A stretch of DNA of 64,000 bases from Halanaerobium saccharolyticum (GTDB lineage Bacteria > Bacillota > Halanaerobiia > Halanaerobiales > Halanaerobiaceae), in assembly GCF_003259895.1 (NCBI RefSeq), contig NZ_QLME01000004.1:98028-162027 (forward strand). Direction: 5' to 3'. Shown piece by piece: positions 18,843-27,737 of this stretch. Made by a program: the position numbers and the translations under genes. The notes under the pieces are model-generated. The model was not told where the DNA came from, made no database searches, and saw only the letters and a list, made by a program, of their open reading frames with translations. Each line of letters starts with the position of its first letter. Position 1 is the stretch's first letter.

Positions 18843-19652
18843 TTAAGCTGTGTTAGATTTCAAATGATGGTCAGGTAAATAAATAATACTTAACTGGCCT
18901 GTTTCCGTGTCTTTTCGAACCCTGGCCTCTATTTGATATACTTCTTTCAATAATTCTTCACTTATAACCTGACCAGGATTTCCTTCAGCAACTATTTTCC
19001 CTTCTTTCATCACATAAATTCTATCACAATAACTAACTGCCAGATTTAAATCATGAATAGCAGCTAAAACCTCCATATCTAAGGACTTAATCAAATCCAA
19101 AATTTCTAACTTATATCTAATATCAAGATGATTTGTAGGTTCGTCAAGAACTAAGAAATCAGTTCTTTGAGCAAGTGCTCTGGCCAACAACACACGTTGT
19201 TTTTCACCACCAGAAAGGGTAGAAAAACTTCGTTTAGCATATTCTAGCATATTCACCTTTTCCAGAGAATCATAAATCACTTGATAATCATTAATATTTT
19301 CAAATTCAAACATAGATTTATGAGGTGCACGTCCCATCATCACTATTTCTTCAACTCTAAAATCAAAGCTGAAATTATTAAACTGTTTTACAACTGCCAT
19401 TTTTTTGGCTGTTACTTTTAAGGGTTGTCGGGCTAAGTTGTCTTCGTCAAGATAAATTAAACCAGTATCTGCTTTTAAAACTCTATAGATATTCTTGAGC
19501 AAAGTGCTTTTTCCACTTCCATTAGGACCAATCAAGCCAACAAATTCACCTTGAGCAACATTAATATTTATATCTTCTAAAATATTTCTGCCGCCTAATT
19601 CAATTGAAACATTATTTGTTTTTAATCTCAAATCAATTCCCCCCAAACCCAT
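18843..19652 (-). CDS. btuD: BtuD/FecE-type ABC transporter ATPase, probable corrinoid importer
   Basis: ATPase of a binding-protein-dependent importer. Walker A GPNGSGKSTLLK, Q-loop VVKQFNNF, signature TLSGGEKQRVLLARAL, Walker B FLVLDEPTNHLDI and switch IHDLN are all intact. It overlaps the permease by 20 nt. A TTG at 19631 after GGGGGG is a plausible alternative start that would remove seven residues and the overlap. The corrinoid substrate is inferred from its place inside the B12 riboswitch operon; iron-siderophore importers have the same domain. Confidence 0.82.
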   Translation of the reverse strand: MGLGGIDLRLKTNNVSIELGGRNILEDININVAQGEFVGLIGPNGSGKSTLLKNIYRVLKADTGLIYLDEDNLARQPLKVTAKKMAVVKQFNNFSFDFRVEEIVMMGRAPHKSMFEFENINDYQVIYDSLEKVNMLEYAKRSFSTLSGGEKQRVLLARALAQRTDFLVLDEPTNHLDIRYKLEILDLIKSLDMEVLAAIHDLNLAVSYCDRIYVMKEGKIVAEGNPGQVISEELLKEVYQIEARVRKDTETGQLSIIYLPDHHLKSNTA

Positions 19653-20757
19653 ATGTTTTTCGAATCAGGATCCAGATAAAAAATGGCGCTCCCAGGAGAG
19701 ATGTTATAATTCCAATTGGCATTTCTGTCCCCTGCAGTAAGGAACGGGCCAGAACATCAGTCCAGATTAAAAATATAGCACCTGTTAACCCACTAAAAAC
19801 AATTAATTTTTTGTGATCAGTTCCTACTACTGCTCTTACAATATGAGGAATTATTAAGCCAACAAAACCAATTGTTCCAGCCACATAAACTACCATCCCC
19901 GTCATCAGAGCAGTAATAACAATGTAAATTTTTCTATAAAAGTTCAAATCGCTTCCAAGAGTTATTGCACTCTCATCTCCAAGCAGCATCATATTTAAAT
20001 TACGGAACTGAGATAAAAAATATAATCCTCCGGCTATTAAGATAACAGCAGGCAATAATATATTATCCCAGGTAGCAGAAACAAGACTACCCATTAACCA
20101 GAAAGTTAACGTTCTCATTCCCTGAGCATCGTTGGCAATAAATATTATAAAGCTGCTAAAAGCAGAGCAGAGAGCACTAACTGCCATTCCAGATAAAAGC
20201 AATTTTATCGAAGAGGACTTAGCTCCGATATTTGCAATACTATAAACTACAAGTGAAGATATTAAAGCTCCTAAAAAAGCAGATAGCCCAATAAAATGAG
20301 GGCCAAAAACACTTCCGACTCCAATCATTATAGCAAATGTCGCTCCCAGTGATGCTCCAGAAGAAACCCCAAGCGTATAAGGGTTAGCAAGAGGGTTTTT
20401 TACCATAGCTTGCATTACAACTCCAATAACCGAAAGTCCCATTCCAATAACAGCTGCCATTATTACCCTGGGAAATCTGATTCCCCAGATAATATCATTA
20501 CTAATACCAGAGCTCAGCGAAATATTACTTTTTATAAATAATTTAAAGATATTGTGATAGATTACTCTAAAAGTTTCAAAAACAGTAATATCTACCGGTC
20601 CGAATAATAAAGATAATATCATTGAAATTAATAAAAGAACTGTCAAAATAAATATACCAGCAAACAAAACTTTTTTTTCTTTAATAAGCTTCTTTTTAAA
20701 TTTTATTTGATCATTTCTTTTTTTAGTTATCAATTCTCCGGCTTCCAAAAATATCAC
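19633..20757 (-). CDS. btuC: BtuC/FecCD-family ABC transporter permease, probable corrinoid importer
   Basis: 374 residues with about ten membrane helices. FecCD hallmarks include FPRVIMAAVIGMGLSVIGVVMQAMVKNPLANPYTLGVSSGASLGA (about residues 95-140) and GFVGLIIPHIVRAVVGTDHKKLI near the C-terminus. The frame opens with a GTG; a TTG at 20748 behind AAAGGTGAT is an alternative. It lies between the binding protein and the ATPase. Corrinoid specificity is inferred from context. Confidence 0.82.
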   Translation of the reverse strand: MIFLEAGELITKKRNDQIKFKKKLIKEKKVLFAGIFILTVLLLISMILSLLFGPVDITVFETFRVIYHNIFKLFIKSNISLSSGISNDIIWGIRFPRVIMAAVIGMGLSVIGVVMQAMVKNPLANPYTLGVSSGASLGATFAIMIGVGSVFGPHFIGLSAFLGALISSLVVYSIANIGAKSSSIKLLLSGMAVSALCSAFSSFIIFIANDAQGMRTLTFWLMGSLVSATWDNILLPAVILIAGGLYFLSQFRNLNMMLLGDESAITLGSDLNFYRKIYIVITALMTGMVVYVAGTIGFVGLIIPHIVRAVVGTDHKKLIVFSGLTGAIFLIWTDVLARSLLQGTEMPIGIITSLLGAPFFIWILIRKTYGFGGN

Positions 20758-20825
20758 CTTTTTCTATCATTAATTAAGAAATTATTTTCTGTGAACTACA
20801 ATAGTAGAAATGTCTACCAAAAATT

Positions 20826-21788
20826 TTATCTAAATAATTCAGGATAAAAAGCTTCGGCAAATCTTTCGATCCCATTGATTGTTCTAACTCCTCCAGCATA
20901 AGTTTCTGCAAGTGGTGTATAAACAATTCTGTTATTCTTAATTGCTTTTACATTTTGTAAAGCACTATTATTCTTTAACGATTCAGCTGTTTTGTTTGCA
21001 TTATCCTGCTCAAGATAGTAAATCAGAATAATAATGTCAGGGTTTTTTGCAATTATATTTTCTGGACTGAAAGTTCCACTTTTTTTCGCCAGATTAATAC
21101 CACCGGCTTTTTCAACCATCTCGTTAACAAGTGAATCTCTACCATAACTGCGATATTTATTATTGCCAGCACCTTCTAGAATAAGAACTTTTACTGTTTT
21201 TTTTGCTTCAGTCTTTTTTTGAATAATCTCTATTCTATCTTTCATAGAATTAATAAGTTCAGCTGCTCTTGCTTCAATGTTAAATATTTTTCCGATATCT
21301 GAAATATCCTTATAGATATTATCTATTCCCCGATTTTTTATTACTCCTGAATTTCTCTGAATAAAGGTTTTTACCCCTCTGCTGTTCCAGCTTTCTACAG
21401 TACCTAGATTTTTGGGTGAAAAGACACTATTCCAGCCCATAATTAAATCTGCCTCTTTTGCTATTACAACTTCTTTAGCCGGATATCTATCTGAAAGCAC
21501 TGGAATCTTTTCGTACTTCTCTTTCAGTTCTGCTGAAATCGGATTATCAAGCCAGGCAGTTCCAACCATAAAATCTTCTAAGCCCAGTCTTAATAGAAGT
21601 TCAGTTGGAGGCTGATTTGTAGTTATGACCCGTTCCGGTTTTTTTTCAAAAGTGATTTTATATTCATCTCCAGCCGTATTATAATTTTTAACTGTAACTG
21701 GATAATGATCTTTGGCAAGGGCATAAGCTCCCAGAAGACTAACTAAGATTATAAAACAAAATAAGATTGTAATAATTTTCTTCTTCAT
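20826..21788 (-). CDS. btuF: BtuF/FecB-like periplasmic substrate-binding protein
   Basis: 320 residues with a Sec signal peptide (about residues 1-25, cleavage near AYALA/KD) and no lipobox cysteine, so the protein is predicted to be soluble in a periplasm, which supports a diderm envelope. Type III binding-protein features: KPERVITTNQPPTELLLRLGLEDFMVGTA, EADLIMGWNS, a long helix, and SYGRDSLVNEMVEKAGGINLA. First gene of the BtuFCD-like trio, inside the cobalamin operon. An iron-chelate ligand cannot be ruled out. Confidence 0.8.
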   Translation of the reverse strand: MKKKIITILFCFIILVSLLGAYALAKDHYPVTVKNYNTAGDEYKITFEKKPERVITTNQPPTELLLRLGLEDFMVGTAWLDNPISAELKEKYEKIPVLSDRYPAKEVVIAKEADLIMGWNSVFSPKNLGTVESWNSRGVKTFIQRNSGVIKNRGIDNIYKDISDIGKIFNIEARAAELINSMKDRIEIIQKKTEAKKTVKVLILEGAGNNKYRSYGRDSLVNEMVEKAGGINLAKKSGTFSPENIIAKNPDIIILIYYLEQDNANKTAESLKNNSALQNVKAIKNNRIVYTPLAETYAGGVRTINGIERFAEAFYPELFR

Positions 21789-21847
21789 CTCTATTCCTCC
21801 CTGTCTGACTACCGTTGCATCAAATTTAATTTTTTTAAAATAATAAT

Positions 21848-23374
21848 TTATTCAACTAGAGCAGTAACTTTATCTATGTAAAATTTTTGAACTCGGGCAT
21901 ACTCTCCGAGCCCCTGAAGCTGGATTTCAACTTCAAAACCTTCTGCTTCCAACCTTTTTTTCCAGCTATCTTCTTCCTCTCCTGCCATATCATTTTGCGC
22001 ATGATCACCAGCTACCAGCATCAGAGGTGCCAGTTTTATTTTCTTATAATCTTTTTCTTTTAACTTTTTAATAACCTGTTCCAGCTCCGGATAACCTTCT
22101 ACAGTCCCCACATAATAATTATCCAATCCTTTATCTTTGAGAACATAATCAAAAGCAGAATACACAGAATTAGCTGCATGCTGACTTCCATGACCCATTA
22201 AAACAATAGCTTGTTTTTCTGATTCAGCTTTAATTTCCTGTGAAATAATGTCTGCAAGCTCAAAATAATCTTCAGTTTTAGTTAAAAGGGCCTGACCTAC
22301 TTTTAAAACTCTAAATTTATTTTTAAACTTTTTAACAGCTTTAATCAAATCATGATATTCACTACCATTAATAATATGTAAAGGCTGAACAATGACCTGC
22401 TGATAACCTTCCTCATATAATCTTTTTAAAGCTTCTTCCGGATTATCAATAAAAATTTTATCCCTTTGTTTTAATTTTTCAATAATCATTCCGGAAGTAA
22501 AAGCTCTTTTTAAGTCATAATCCGGATTGTTTTTTGCAATTTCTGCTTCACAGGCTGCAATTGTTTTCTTTCTGGTCTCAGGATAACTGGTTCCAAAACT
22601 AACCACTAAAATTGCTTTTTTCTCTTCCTGAGATTTTCTAAACTGATGTGAAAATTTTTGGTCATATAATTTTGATTTTTGATAATCACTATCCAGAAAA
22701 TCTCCGACTAATATTAGAGCTGTTTTTTTAATTCCTGCTTTTTTGACTTCGGCTGCTATTTCTCCCAGAGTAGATCTAATTACTTTTTCTTCCGGCCAGG
22801 AGGCTTTAGATACTACTGCAGCCGGTGTGGCAAGTGGGTACTCTTCTGTCAGATTATTAACAACCTCATCGATCATCTGCACACTCAAAAAGATAGCCAT
22901 TGAAGCCTGATGCTGAGCTAAACTCTGTAGTTTTTCTTTTTCAGGTACTGCAGTTCTTCCGGCCTGCCTGCTTAAAATTACAGTCTGAGAAACATCCGGC
23001 AGAGTATATTCTGCAGCTAAAGCTGCTGCCGCTGCCAGAAATGAACTAACTCCTGGAATTATCTCATATGCTATCTCATTTTCCTCCAGTAAATCAATCT
23101 GTTCCTTTATTGCGCCATAAATTGATGGATCTCCGGTATGAATTCTGGCTACATTTTTATCTTCTGCTGCAGCCTGCTTAATTATTTTTATTACCTGATC
23201 CAGATTTAAATTAGCACTATTGTAAACTTTAGCAGATTTATTATATTTTAAGACTTCTTTATTGACCAGGGATCCCGCAAAAATTATAATCTCCGAGGCT
23301 TCAATTGCTTTTTTACCTTTAATAGTTAATAGTTCCGGATCACCCGCACCGGCCCCAATTATATATACTTTCAT
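21848..23374 (-). CDS. cbiF-cbiK: Cobalt-precorrin-4 C11-methyltransferase / sirohydrochlorin cobaltochelatase fusion
   Basis: 508 residues joining two enzymes. Residues 1 to about 230 are CbiF: GAGAGDPELLTIKGKKAI, IHTGDPSIYGAIKEQ, PGVSSFLAAAAALAAEYTLPDVSQTVILSRQAGRT. From about residue 248 comes a full CbiK chelatase: LVVSFGTSYPETRKKT, QPLHIINGSEYHDL, LMGHGSQHAANSVY and APLMLVAGDHAQNDMAGEEEDSW, with the metal-binding histidines present. CbiK puts Co into sirohydrochlorin at the start of the anaerobic pathway, while CbiF acts several steps later. One continuous reading frame, no sign of frameshift. Confidence 0.92.
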   Translation of the reverse strand: MKVYIIGAGAGDPELLTIKGKKAIEASEIIIFAGSLVNKEVLKYNKSAKVYNSANLNLDQVIKIIKQAAAEDKNVARIHTGDPSIYGAIKEQIDLLEENEIAYEIIPGVSSFLAAAAALAAEYTLPDVSQTVILSRQAGRTAVPEKEKLQSLAQHQASMAIFLSVQMIDEVVNNLTEEYPLATPAAVVSKASWPEEKVIRSTLGEIAAEVKKAGIKKTALILVGDFLDSDYQKSKLYDQKFSHQFRKSQEEKKAILVVSFGTSYPETRKKTIAACEAEIAKNNPDYDLKRAFTSGMIIEKLKQRDKIFIDNPEEALKRLYEEGYQQVIVQPLHIINGSEYHDLIKAVKKFKNKFRVLKVGQALLTKTEDYFELADIISQEIKAESEKQAIVLMGHGSQHAANSVYSAFDYVLKDKGLDNYYVGTVEGYPELEQVIKKLKEKDYKKIKLAPLMLVAGDHAQNDMAGEEEDSWKKRLEAEGFEVEIQLQGLGEYARVQKFYIDKVTALVE

Positions 23375-24085
23375 TTAAATCCCCTTTCTTTTTACAATCA
23401 TTAGTGTCAGGTATTCAATTTTCTTATTTTTAAAAACTTCTATGTTTTCGGTATAAAATTCATCTTCAAAACCACATTTGCTTGCAATAAGTACATTTTC
23501 CTTTAATCCCAATTTTTCCAGAACAGAGTAGGCTATCTCAAAATTACGGCTCAACTTTAAAATAACCACTGTTTCAAATAAATTAAAGACCTTTTCTATA
23601 TGTTCTTCATTTTTTAACTCCGATAAGATAGCTGTATTTTCTTTCCCCTCTGCTAAAGGTAAATTATAGCTGGAAGTAGCAGCGGCAATAGAATTAATTC
23701 CCGGCACTGTTTCTATGTTAATTGAATTATCCCATTCTTTTATTTTTTTCAGCATGTAAGCATAAGTACTGTACAAAAAGGGATCGCCAATGGTTACAAA
23801 AGCTACCGTTTTACCTGCTTCTAATAATTGATATATTTTTTGAGCAGCAGCAGAGCGTGATTGTTCTAACTCCTGCTTGTTTTTAGACATCTTAAATCTT
23901 AGTTTAATAACTCTATCTTTTAGATCGATCAGATTTGAAATAATCTCCAATGCTTTGCTGGAGTCACTTTTAGTTGACAGTGGGGTACAGACATAATCAA
24001 CCTCTTTTAAAATTTCTACTGCTTTTAAAGTAACTAAACCCGGTTCACCAACTCCAACTCCAATTCCATATAATTTTTTGGCCAA
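23375..24085 (-). CDS. cbiL: Cobalt-factor II / precorrin-2 C20-methyltransferase
   Basis: SAM-dependent methylation at C20 of the cobalt-containing ring. Motifs: YGIGVGVGEPGLVTLKAVEIL, VAFVTIGDPFLYSTYAYML and VPGINSIAAATSSYNLPLAEG, the last typical of CbiL/CobI. 236 residues. It ends one base before the cbiF-cbiK start. Not to be confused with the L subunit of the metal transporter, sometimes also named CbiL. Confidence 0.95.
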   Translation of the reverse strand: MAKKLYGIGVGVGEPGLVTLKAVEILKEVDYVCTPLSTKSDSSKALEIISNLIDLKDRVIKLRFKMSKNKQELEQSRSAAAQKIYQLLEAGKTVAFVTIGDPFLYSTYAYMLKKIKEWDNSINIETVPGINSIAAATSSYNLPLAEGKENTAILSELKNEEHIEKVFNLFETVVILKLSRNFEIAYSVLEKLGLKENVLIASKCGFEDEFYTENIEVFKNKKIEYLTLMIVKRKGI

Positions 24086-24122
24086 ATTGCAACCTCCATT
24101 CAGTTAGCTATTTCTATTAAGT

Positions 24123-24713
24123 TTAGCTGTTTTTTACTGCACTAATAATATAAACTGGGGTTAAAGCTCTAAACATCTGATAGTTACTAATATTTTTAGT
24201 TCTGGTTACAGCAATATTAACAATATCCAGCTGATAGTTCAATTTTTCCAGCTCCTGCACAGCCGTTGTCAGGGTATTAATTGTAACAGCAGTTAAAACA
24301 ATTCTACCAGCGCCTTTTAATTTTTGATCAACAGCCGCAAGAATTGCAGCCAGTTGACCACCACTACCGCCAATAAAAACTCTGTCAGCTTCCGGCAAAT
24401 CAGAAATTCCCACTGGAGCTTCCGTCTCTATTACTTCAATATTATTTAATTTAAACTTTTTAACATTTCTCTTGATTAAGTTAAGGGCCTTCTTTTTTCT
24501 TTCCAGTGCATAAACTGTTCCCTTCTCCAGGGCCAGGGCCATTTCAATCGAAACACTTCCGCTCCCAGCTCCAATATCATATACAGTCTGATCTTTTTTA
24601 AGTCTTAACTTTGAAATGATCACTGCTCTTACTTCTTCTTTTGTCATCGGCACTTCATCTCTGATAAAATAACCATCAGGAATTCCGGGCGTATTAGCTT
24701 CCCATTCTCTCAT
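24123..24713 (-). CDS. cbiT: Cobalt-precorrin-6B/7 C15-methyltransferase (decarboxylating)
   Basis: 196-residue class I SAM methyltransferase that methylates C15 and decarboxylates the C12 acetate. The N-terminus GIPDGYFIRDEVPMTKEEVRA is characteristic, followed by the SAM loop VYDIGAGSGSVSIEMAL and RVFIGGSGGQL. Separate from CbiE, as in most anaerobic-pathway organisms. The ATG at 24713 lies behind GAGGTGAT and overlaps the cbiE stop by 20 nt. Confidence 0.95.
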   Translation of the reverse strand: MREWEANTPGIPDGYFIRDEVPMTKEEVRAVIISKLRLKKDQTVYDIGAGSGSVSIEMALALEKGTVYALERKKKALNLIKRNVKKFKLNNIEVIETEAPVGISDLPEADRVFIGGSGGQLAAILAAVDQKLKGAGRIVLTAVTINTLTTAVQELEKLNYQLDIVNIAVTRTKNISNYQMFRALTPVYIISAVKNS

Positions 24714-25371
24714 CAAGATCACCTCTCTGCTTAAAATTAATTTTTCCTCTGTCCAGGATAATCATCACTGTCAGTTTCGAAAATGAAAGTTTTTTTATTT
24801 CTGCTGCCCTGCCAACAGTAATCTTTTCATCTGGATAAGAAAGATTTTCGAAAACACAGACTGTTTTATCTTCAACTTTATTTTTTAATAAATACTCCGC
24901 AATTTTTGCAGGAGGAAATTTATTATCAGTAAAAAATCCAACCTTAACTTCTTTTTTTAAGAGAGCAAGCAGTTCCTCTTTATTGTCTTTACCATGGAGA
25001 CTGGTGATGCGCATGTCATTCCAGCTAATTTGAATTCTAGAAGCTGCCAGTTGTAAAGAACTGATCCCGGGAATAATCTCTAAAATATCAACCTCAATTT
25101 CCCGTTTTAAATAATTAAGTAAACTATATAAACCGGGATCCCCGGAAACTAAAACAGCAATTTTCTGCTGTTGATAATTATCCAGAATATAGTTTTTAAT
25201 TTTAGACAGAGGTAAGGTTATTTTAATTTTTTTAGCCTTCTCTTCAGCAAAAGTCTCTAAAGCTCTGCTGCCCCCAATTAGTACATCCATTTTTTCGATA
25301 ATTTTTTCTGTTTTATTCAACAAATAATCTCTGCTTCCCGGCCCAATTCCCAGCACATAAACTTTATTCAA
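24694..25371 (-). CDS. cbiE: Cobalt-precorrin-7 C5-methyltransferase
   Basis: Methylates C5. 225 residues with VYVLGIGPGSRDYLLN, LIGGSRALETF, VLVSGDPGLYSLL and IPGISSLQLAASRIQISWNDMRITSLHGK. I place the start at the TTG at 25371, nine nt behind AGGAGG and overlapping cbiD by 8 nt; a frame open to 25410 would add 13 residues before the conserved VYVLGIGPG. It overlaps cbiT by 20 nt. Confidence 0.93.
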   Translation of the reverse strand: MNKVYVLGIGPGSRDYLLNKTEKIIEKMDVLIGGSRALETFAEEKAKKIKITLPLSKIKNYILDNYQQQKIAVLVSGDPGLYSLLNYLKREIEVDILEIIPGISSLQLAASRIQISWNDMRITSLHGKDNKEELLALLKKEVKVGFFTDNKFPPAKIAEYLLKNKVEDKTVCVFENLSYPDEKITVGRAAEIKKLSFSKLTVMIILDRGKINFKQRGDLDERMGS

Positions 25372-26494
25372 AATCAAAATCCTCCTCTGCTTCTCTAGAG
25401 AGAGCGACAATCCCCTGATTTAAGGTGAAAATTACTGACTTACACTTAATCTTCTTTTCTAACTTCGCTTCTACTTTGCTGACTACTGCCTCACAAATAT
25501 TTTGTAGAACCTTCTCCAGCTTATGAGCAAGCAGATATTCAACCGCCTCTTCGGCAGTATTAATTGCAAAAATAGCTTCGATCACTTTCTGCTCTGCTCC
25601 CGCTAAAGCGGCATGGGCAGCAATAATTTCTCGACGACCATCTGCTAACTTACTGTGGGTATTAAAAATACCACCGGCAACCTTGACTATTTTACCAATA
25701 TGACCGACCATTATAATCTCATCTATTTCGAGTTCATCTACTTTGGCCAGCATAAAACCGACAAAATTGCTCATTCTGATAATCTGTTCTTCTTTAAAAC
25801 CGGCTGCCAGAGCTTCTTTTTTTCCGTAATTACCGAAAACTAAAATTAGTTTTTTATATCCTAAAGCCACAGCCTGTCTCAATTCTACAGCCAGTGACTC
25901 TTTATAGGCTGATTCGGACATCGGTTCTACAATACCACTTGTTCCCAGAATTGAAATTCCACCTTTAATTCCCAGTTTGGGATTAAAAGTTTTTTTCGCA
26001 ATTTCCACTCCGGCTGGAGCATAAATAAGAAGCTCCAGAACCTCATTTTCCGGGAAAATATCTCGTACTGCTTTTTTTATCATCTGACGGGGTACAGGAT
26101 TAACTGCTGCCTGACCAATATCAAGCTGCAGGCCAGGTTTAGTTATCCGACCAATACCCTCCCCAGCTTTGAGAATCACTTTGCTTTCAGCCAGAGCTTC
26201 ATCTATTTTTATCCTTTTTAATTCAACTGTGATTTTTATACCATCTGTCTGATCTGGATCATCACCGGCATCTTTGACCACTGCCGCCCGGGCCAGATCT
26301 TGACTGTAAAAACAATCCTTAACCTCCATTTCGACCTCTATTTCTGCCGGAGTCTCAATCAGAATTTTTTTTACAGTTTTCTGCTCTAATAACATTTCTG
26401 CTGCTGCCTTTGCAGCCCCGGCCGCCGTAGTTCCAGTAGTATAACCCAACCTGTATTTTTTGCCGCCTTTGCTGATGTAACGTTCAAAACCCAT
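25364..26494 (-). CDS. cbiD: Cobalt-precorrin-5B C1-methyltransferase
   Basis: Methylates C1 in the anaerobic branch. 376 residues; the N-terminus KKYRLGYTTGTTAAGAAKAAAEML is the family signature, followed by VKDAGDDPDQTDG, GIGRITKPGLQLDIGQAAVNPVPR and GILGTSGIVEPMSE-type text (ISILGTSGIVEPMSESAYKES). Near the C-terminus GHIGKIVKVAGGIFNTHSKLADGR is also conserved. It starts 2 nt after cbiC ends. Confidence 0.97.
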   Translation of the reverse strand: MGFERYISKGGKKYRLGYTTGTTAAGAAKAAAEMLLEQKTVKKILIETPAEIEVEMEVKDCFYSQDLARAAVVKDAGDDPDQTDGIKITVELKRIKIDEALAESKVILKAGEGIGRITKPGLQLDIGQAAVNPVPRQMIKKAVRDIFPENEVLELLIYAPAGVEIAKKTFNPKLGIKGGISILGTSGIVEPMSESAYKESLAVELRQAVALGYKKLILVFGNYGKKEALAAGFKEEQIIRMSNFVGFMLAKVDELEIDEIIMVGHIGKIVKVAGGIFNTHSKLADGRREIIAAHAALAGAEQKVIEAIFAINTAEEAVEYLLAHKLEKVLQNICEAVVSKVEAKLEKKIKCKSVIFTLNQGIVALSREAEEDFDFE

Positions 26495-26496
26495 AA

Positions 26497-27114
26497 TTAA
26501 GCCTCTAAATTATATAGAACAGAGTTAACAATAGAAGCAGCAATAGCACTACCACCTTTGCGGCCTTTTAAAGAAATATGTGGTATCTCAGTCTGCATTA
26601 ATTCGGCTTTAGATTCAGCTGCTCCCACAAAACCAACCGGGGTTCCTACAATAAAATCAATTTTTTTACCCTTTTTACTTAAGTTAATCAATTCAAATAA
26701 AGCTGTAGGAGCATTACCAATGGCAAAAATTTTCTTACCTGGTAGATCAATAGCTTTCCGCATGGCCATAATTGATCTGGTTAAAGAAGTTTTTTCTGCC
26801 CTATCCCGGACATCCTGATCAGAGATAAAACATTTAACTTCTCCTCCGTATTCGGCCAATTTTCGCTCATTGATTCCCGCTTTAAGCATTGTAACATCAG
26901 TTATAATATCTGCACCTTCCCGGATTAAATCACTCATAATTTCTATCGCATCTTGAGAAAATTTAACTTTTGCAGCCAGTTTAGGCTCAGCTGAAGCATG
27001 GATCACCCGTTTAATCGTTTTTAATTCTGAATCAGTGCAATCTAATTTTCCAATTTCCTGATCAATCAATCTCATACTTTTTGCTTCAATTTCTCTGGGA
27101 TTATTATCTTTCAT
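26497..27114 (-). CDS. cbiC: Cobalt-precorrin-8 methylmutase
   Basis: Moves the C11 methyl group to C12, giving cobyrinic acid. 205 residues with the catalytic histidine in VIHASAEPKLAAKV, DVTMLKAGIN, and AIGNAPTALFELINLSKKGKKIDFIVGTPVGFVGAAESK, followed by the glycine-rich KGRKGGSAIAASIVNSVLY. It lies 98 nt downstream of cobO. Confidence 0.97.
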   Translation of the reverse strand: MKDNNPREIEAKSMRLIDQEIGKLDCTDSELKTIKRVIHASAEPKLAAKVKFSQDAIEIMSDLIREGADIITDVTMLKAGINERKLAEYGGEVKCFISDQDVRDRAEKTSLTRSIMAMRKAIDLPGKKIFAIGNAPTALFELINLSKKGKKIDFIVGTPVGFVGAAESKAELMQTEIPHISLKGRKGGSAIAASIVNSVLYNLEA

Positions 27115-27212
27115 TATTTCCTCCTTCTCGGTTTATTTTAAATTCTACAAATTTATTCAAAAAATTGAACAGTATTTATAATCTTATATATTTTTAAAAT
27201 AAGCCCTAAAAT

Positions 27213-27725
27213 TTATTTTTCAATTCCTACTCTAGCTTTAACTCCCTTTTTGTAATAGTGCTTGATTTCCTTCATTTCTGTTACCAGATCAGCGTATTCT
27301 ATTATCTCATCTGCAGCATAGCGTCCAGTGATAACTACTTCTACTCCGGGAGCTCGATTTTCAACAACTTCTATTAACTCCGCTGCCGAAAAAAGTTGAT
27401 AATAAACAGCAATATTTGCTTCATCCAGAATTACCAGTTCATATTCACCCGATTTTAAAATTTCCGCTGCTGCTTTAAGCCCCTTTCTGGCAGCATTAAT
27501 GTCCTCCTGCTCAGCTTTTCCATTGATAAAATAATTTAGGCCATACTGCTTAATTTTAATTTTTTCAATCTTACTTAAGCTGTTTAATTCACTATATTTC
27601 ATTCCTTTGACAAACTGAGCGATATAAACATTTTTTTCTGCTCCCACTGCCCTGACTGCCAGGCCGAAAGCGGCAGTTGTTTTCCCTTTACCATTGCCAG
27701 TATAAACATGGACCATTCCCTGCAT
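27213..27725 (-). CDS. cobO: Corrinoid adenosyltransferase (CobO/CobA/BtuR family)
   Basis: Transfers the adenosyl group from ATP to reduced cob(I)yrinate diamide. 170 residues with the P-loop VYTGNGKGKTTAAFGLAVRAVG, FVKGMKYSELN, ELVILDEANIA and VVITGRYAADEIIEYADLVTEM, all standard. The ATG at 27725 is eight nt after AGGTGG; upstream GTG codons at 27737 are less likely. It begins a few nt after the cbiP stop. Confidence 0.95.
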   Translation of the reverse strand: MQGMVHVYTGNGKGKTTAAFGLAVRAVGAEKNVYIAQFVKGMKYSELNSLSKIEKIKIKQYGLNYFINGKAEQEDINAARKGLKAAAEILKSGEYELVILDEANIAVYYQLFSAAELIEVVENRAPGVEVVITGRYAADEIIEYADLVTEMKEIKHYYKKGVKARVGIEK

Positions 27726-27737
27726 CTGCTGCACCAC

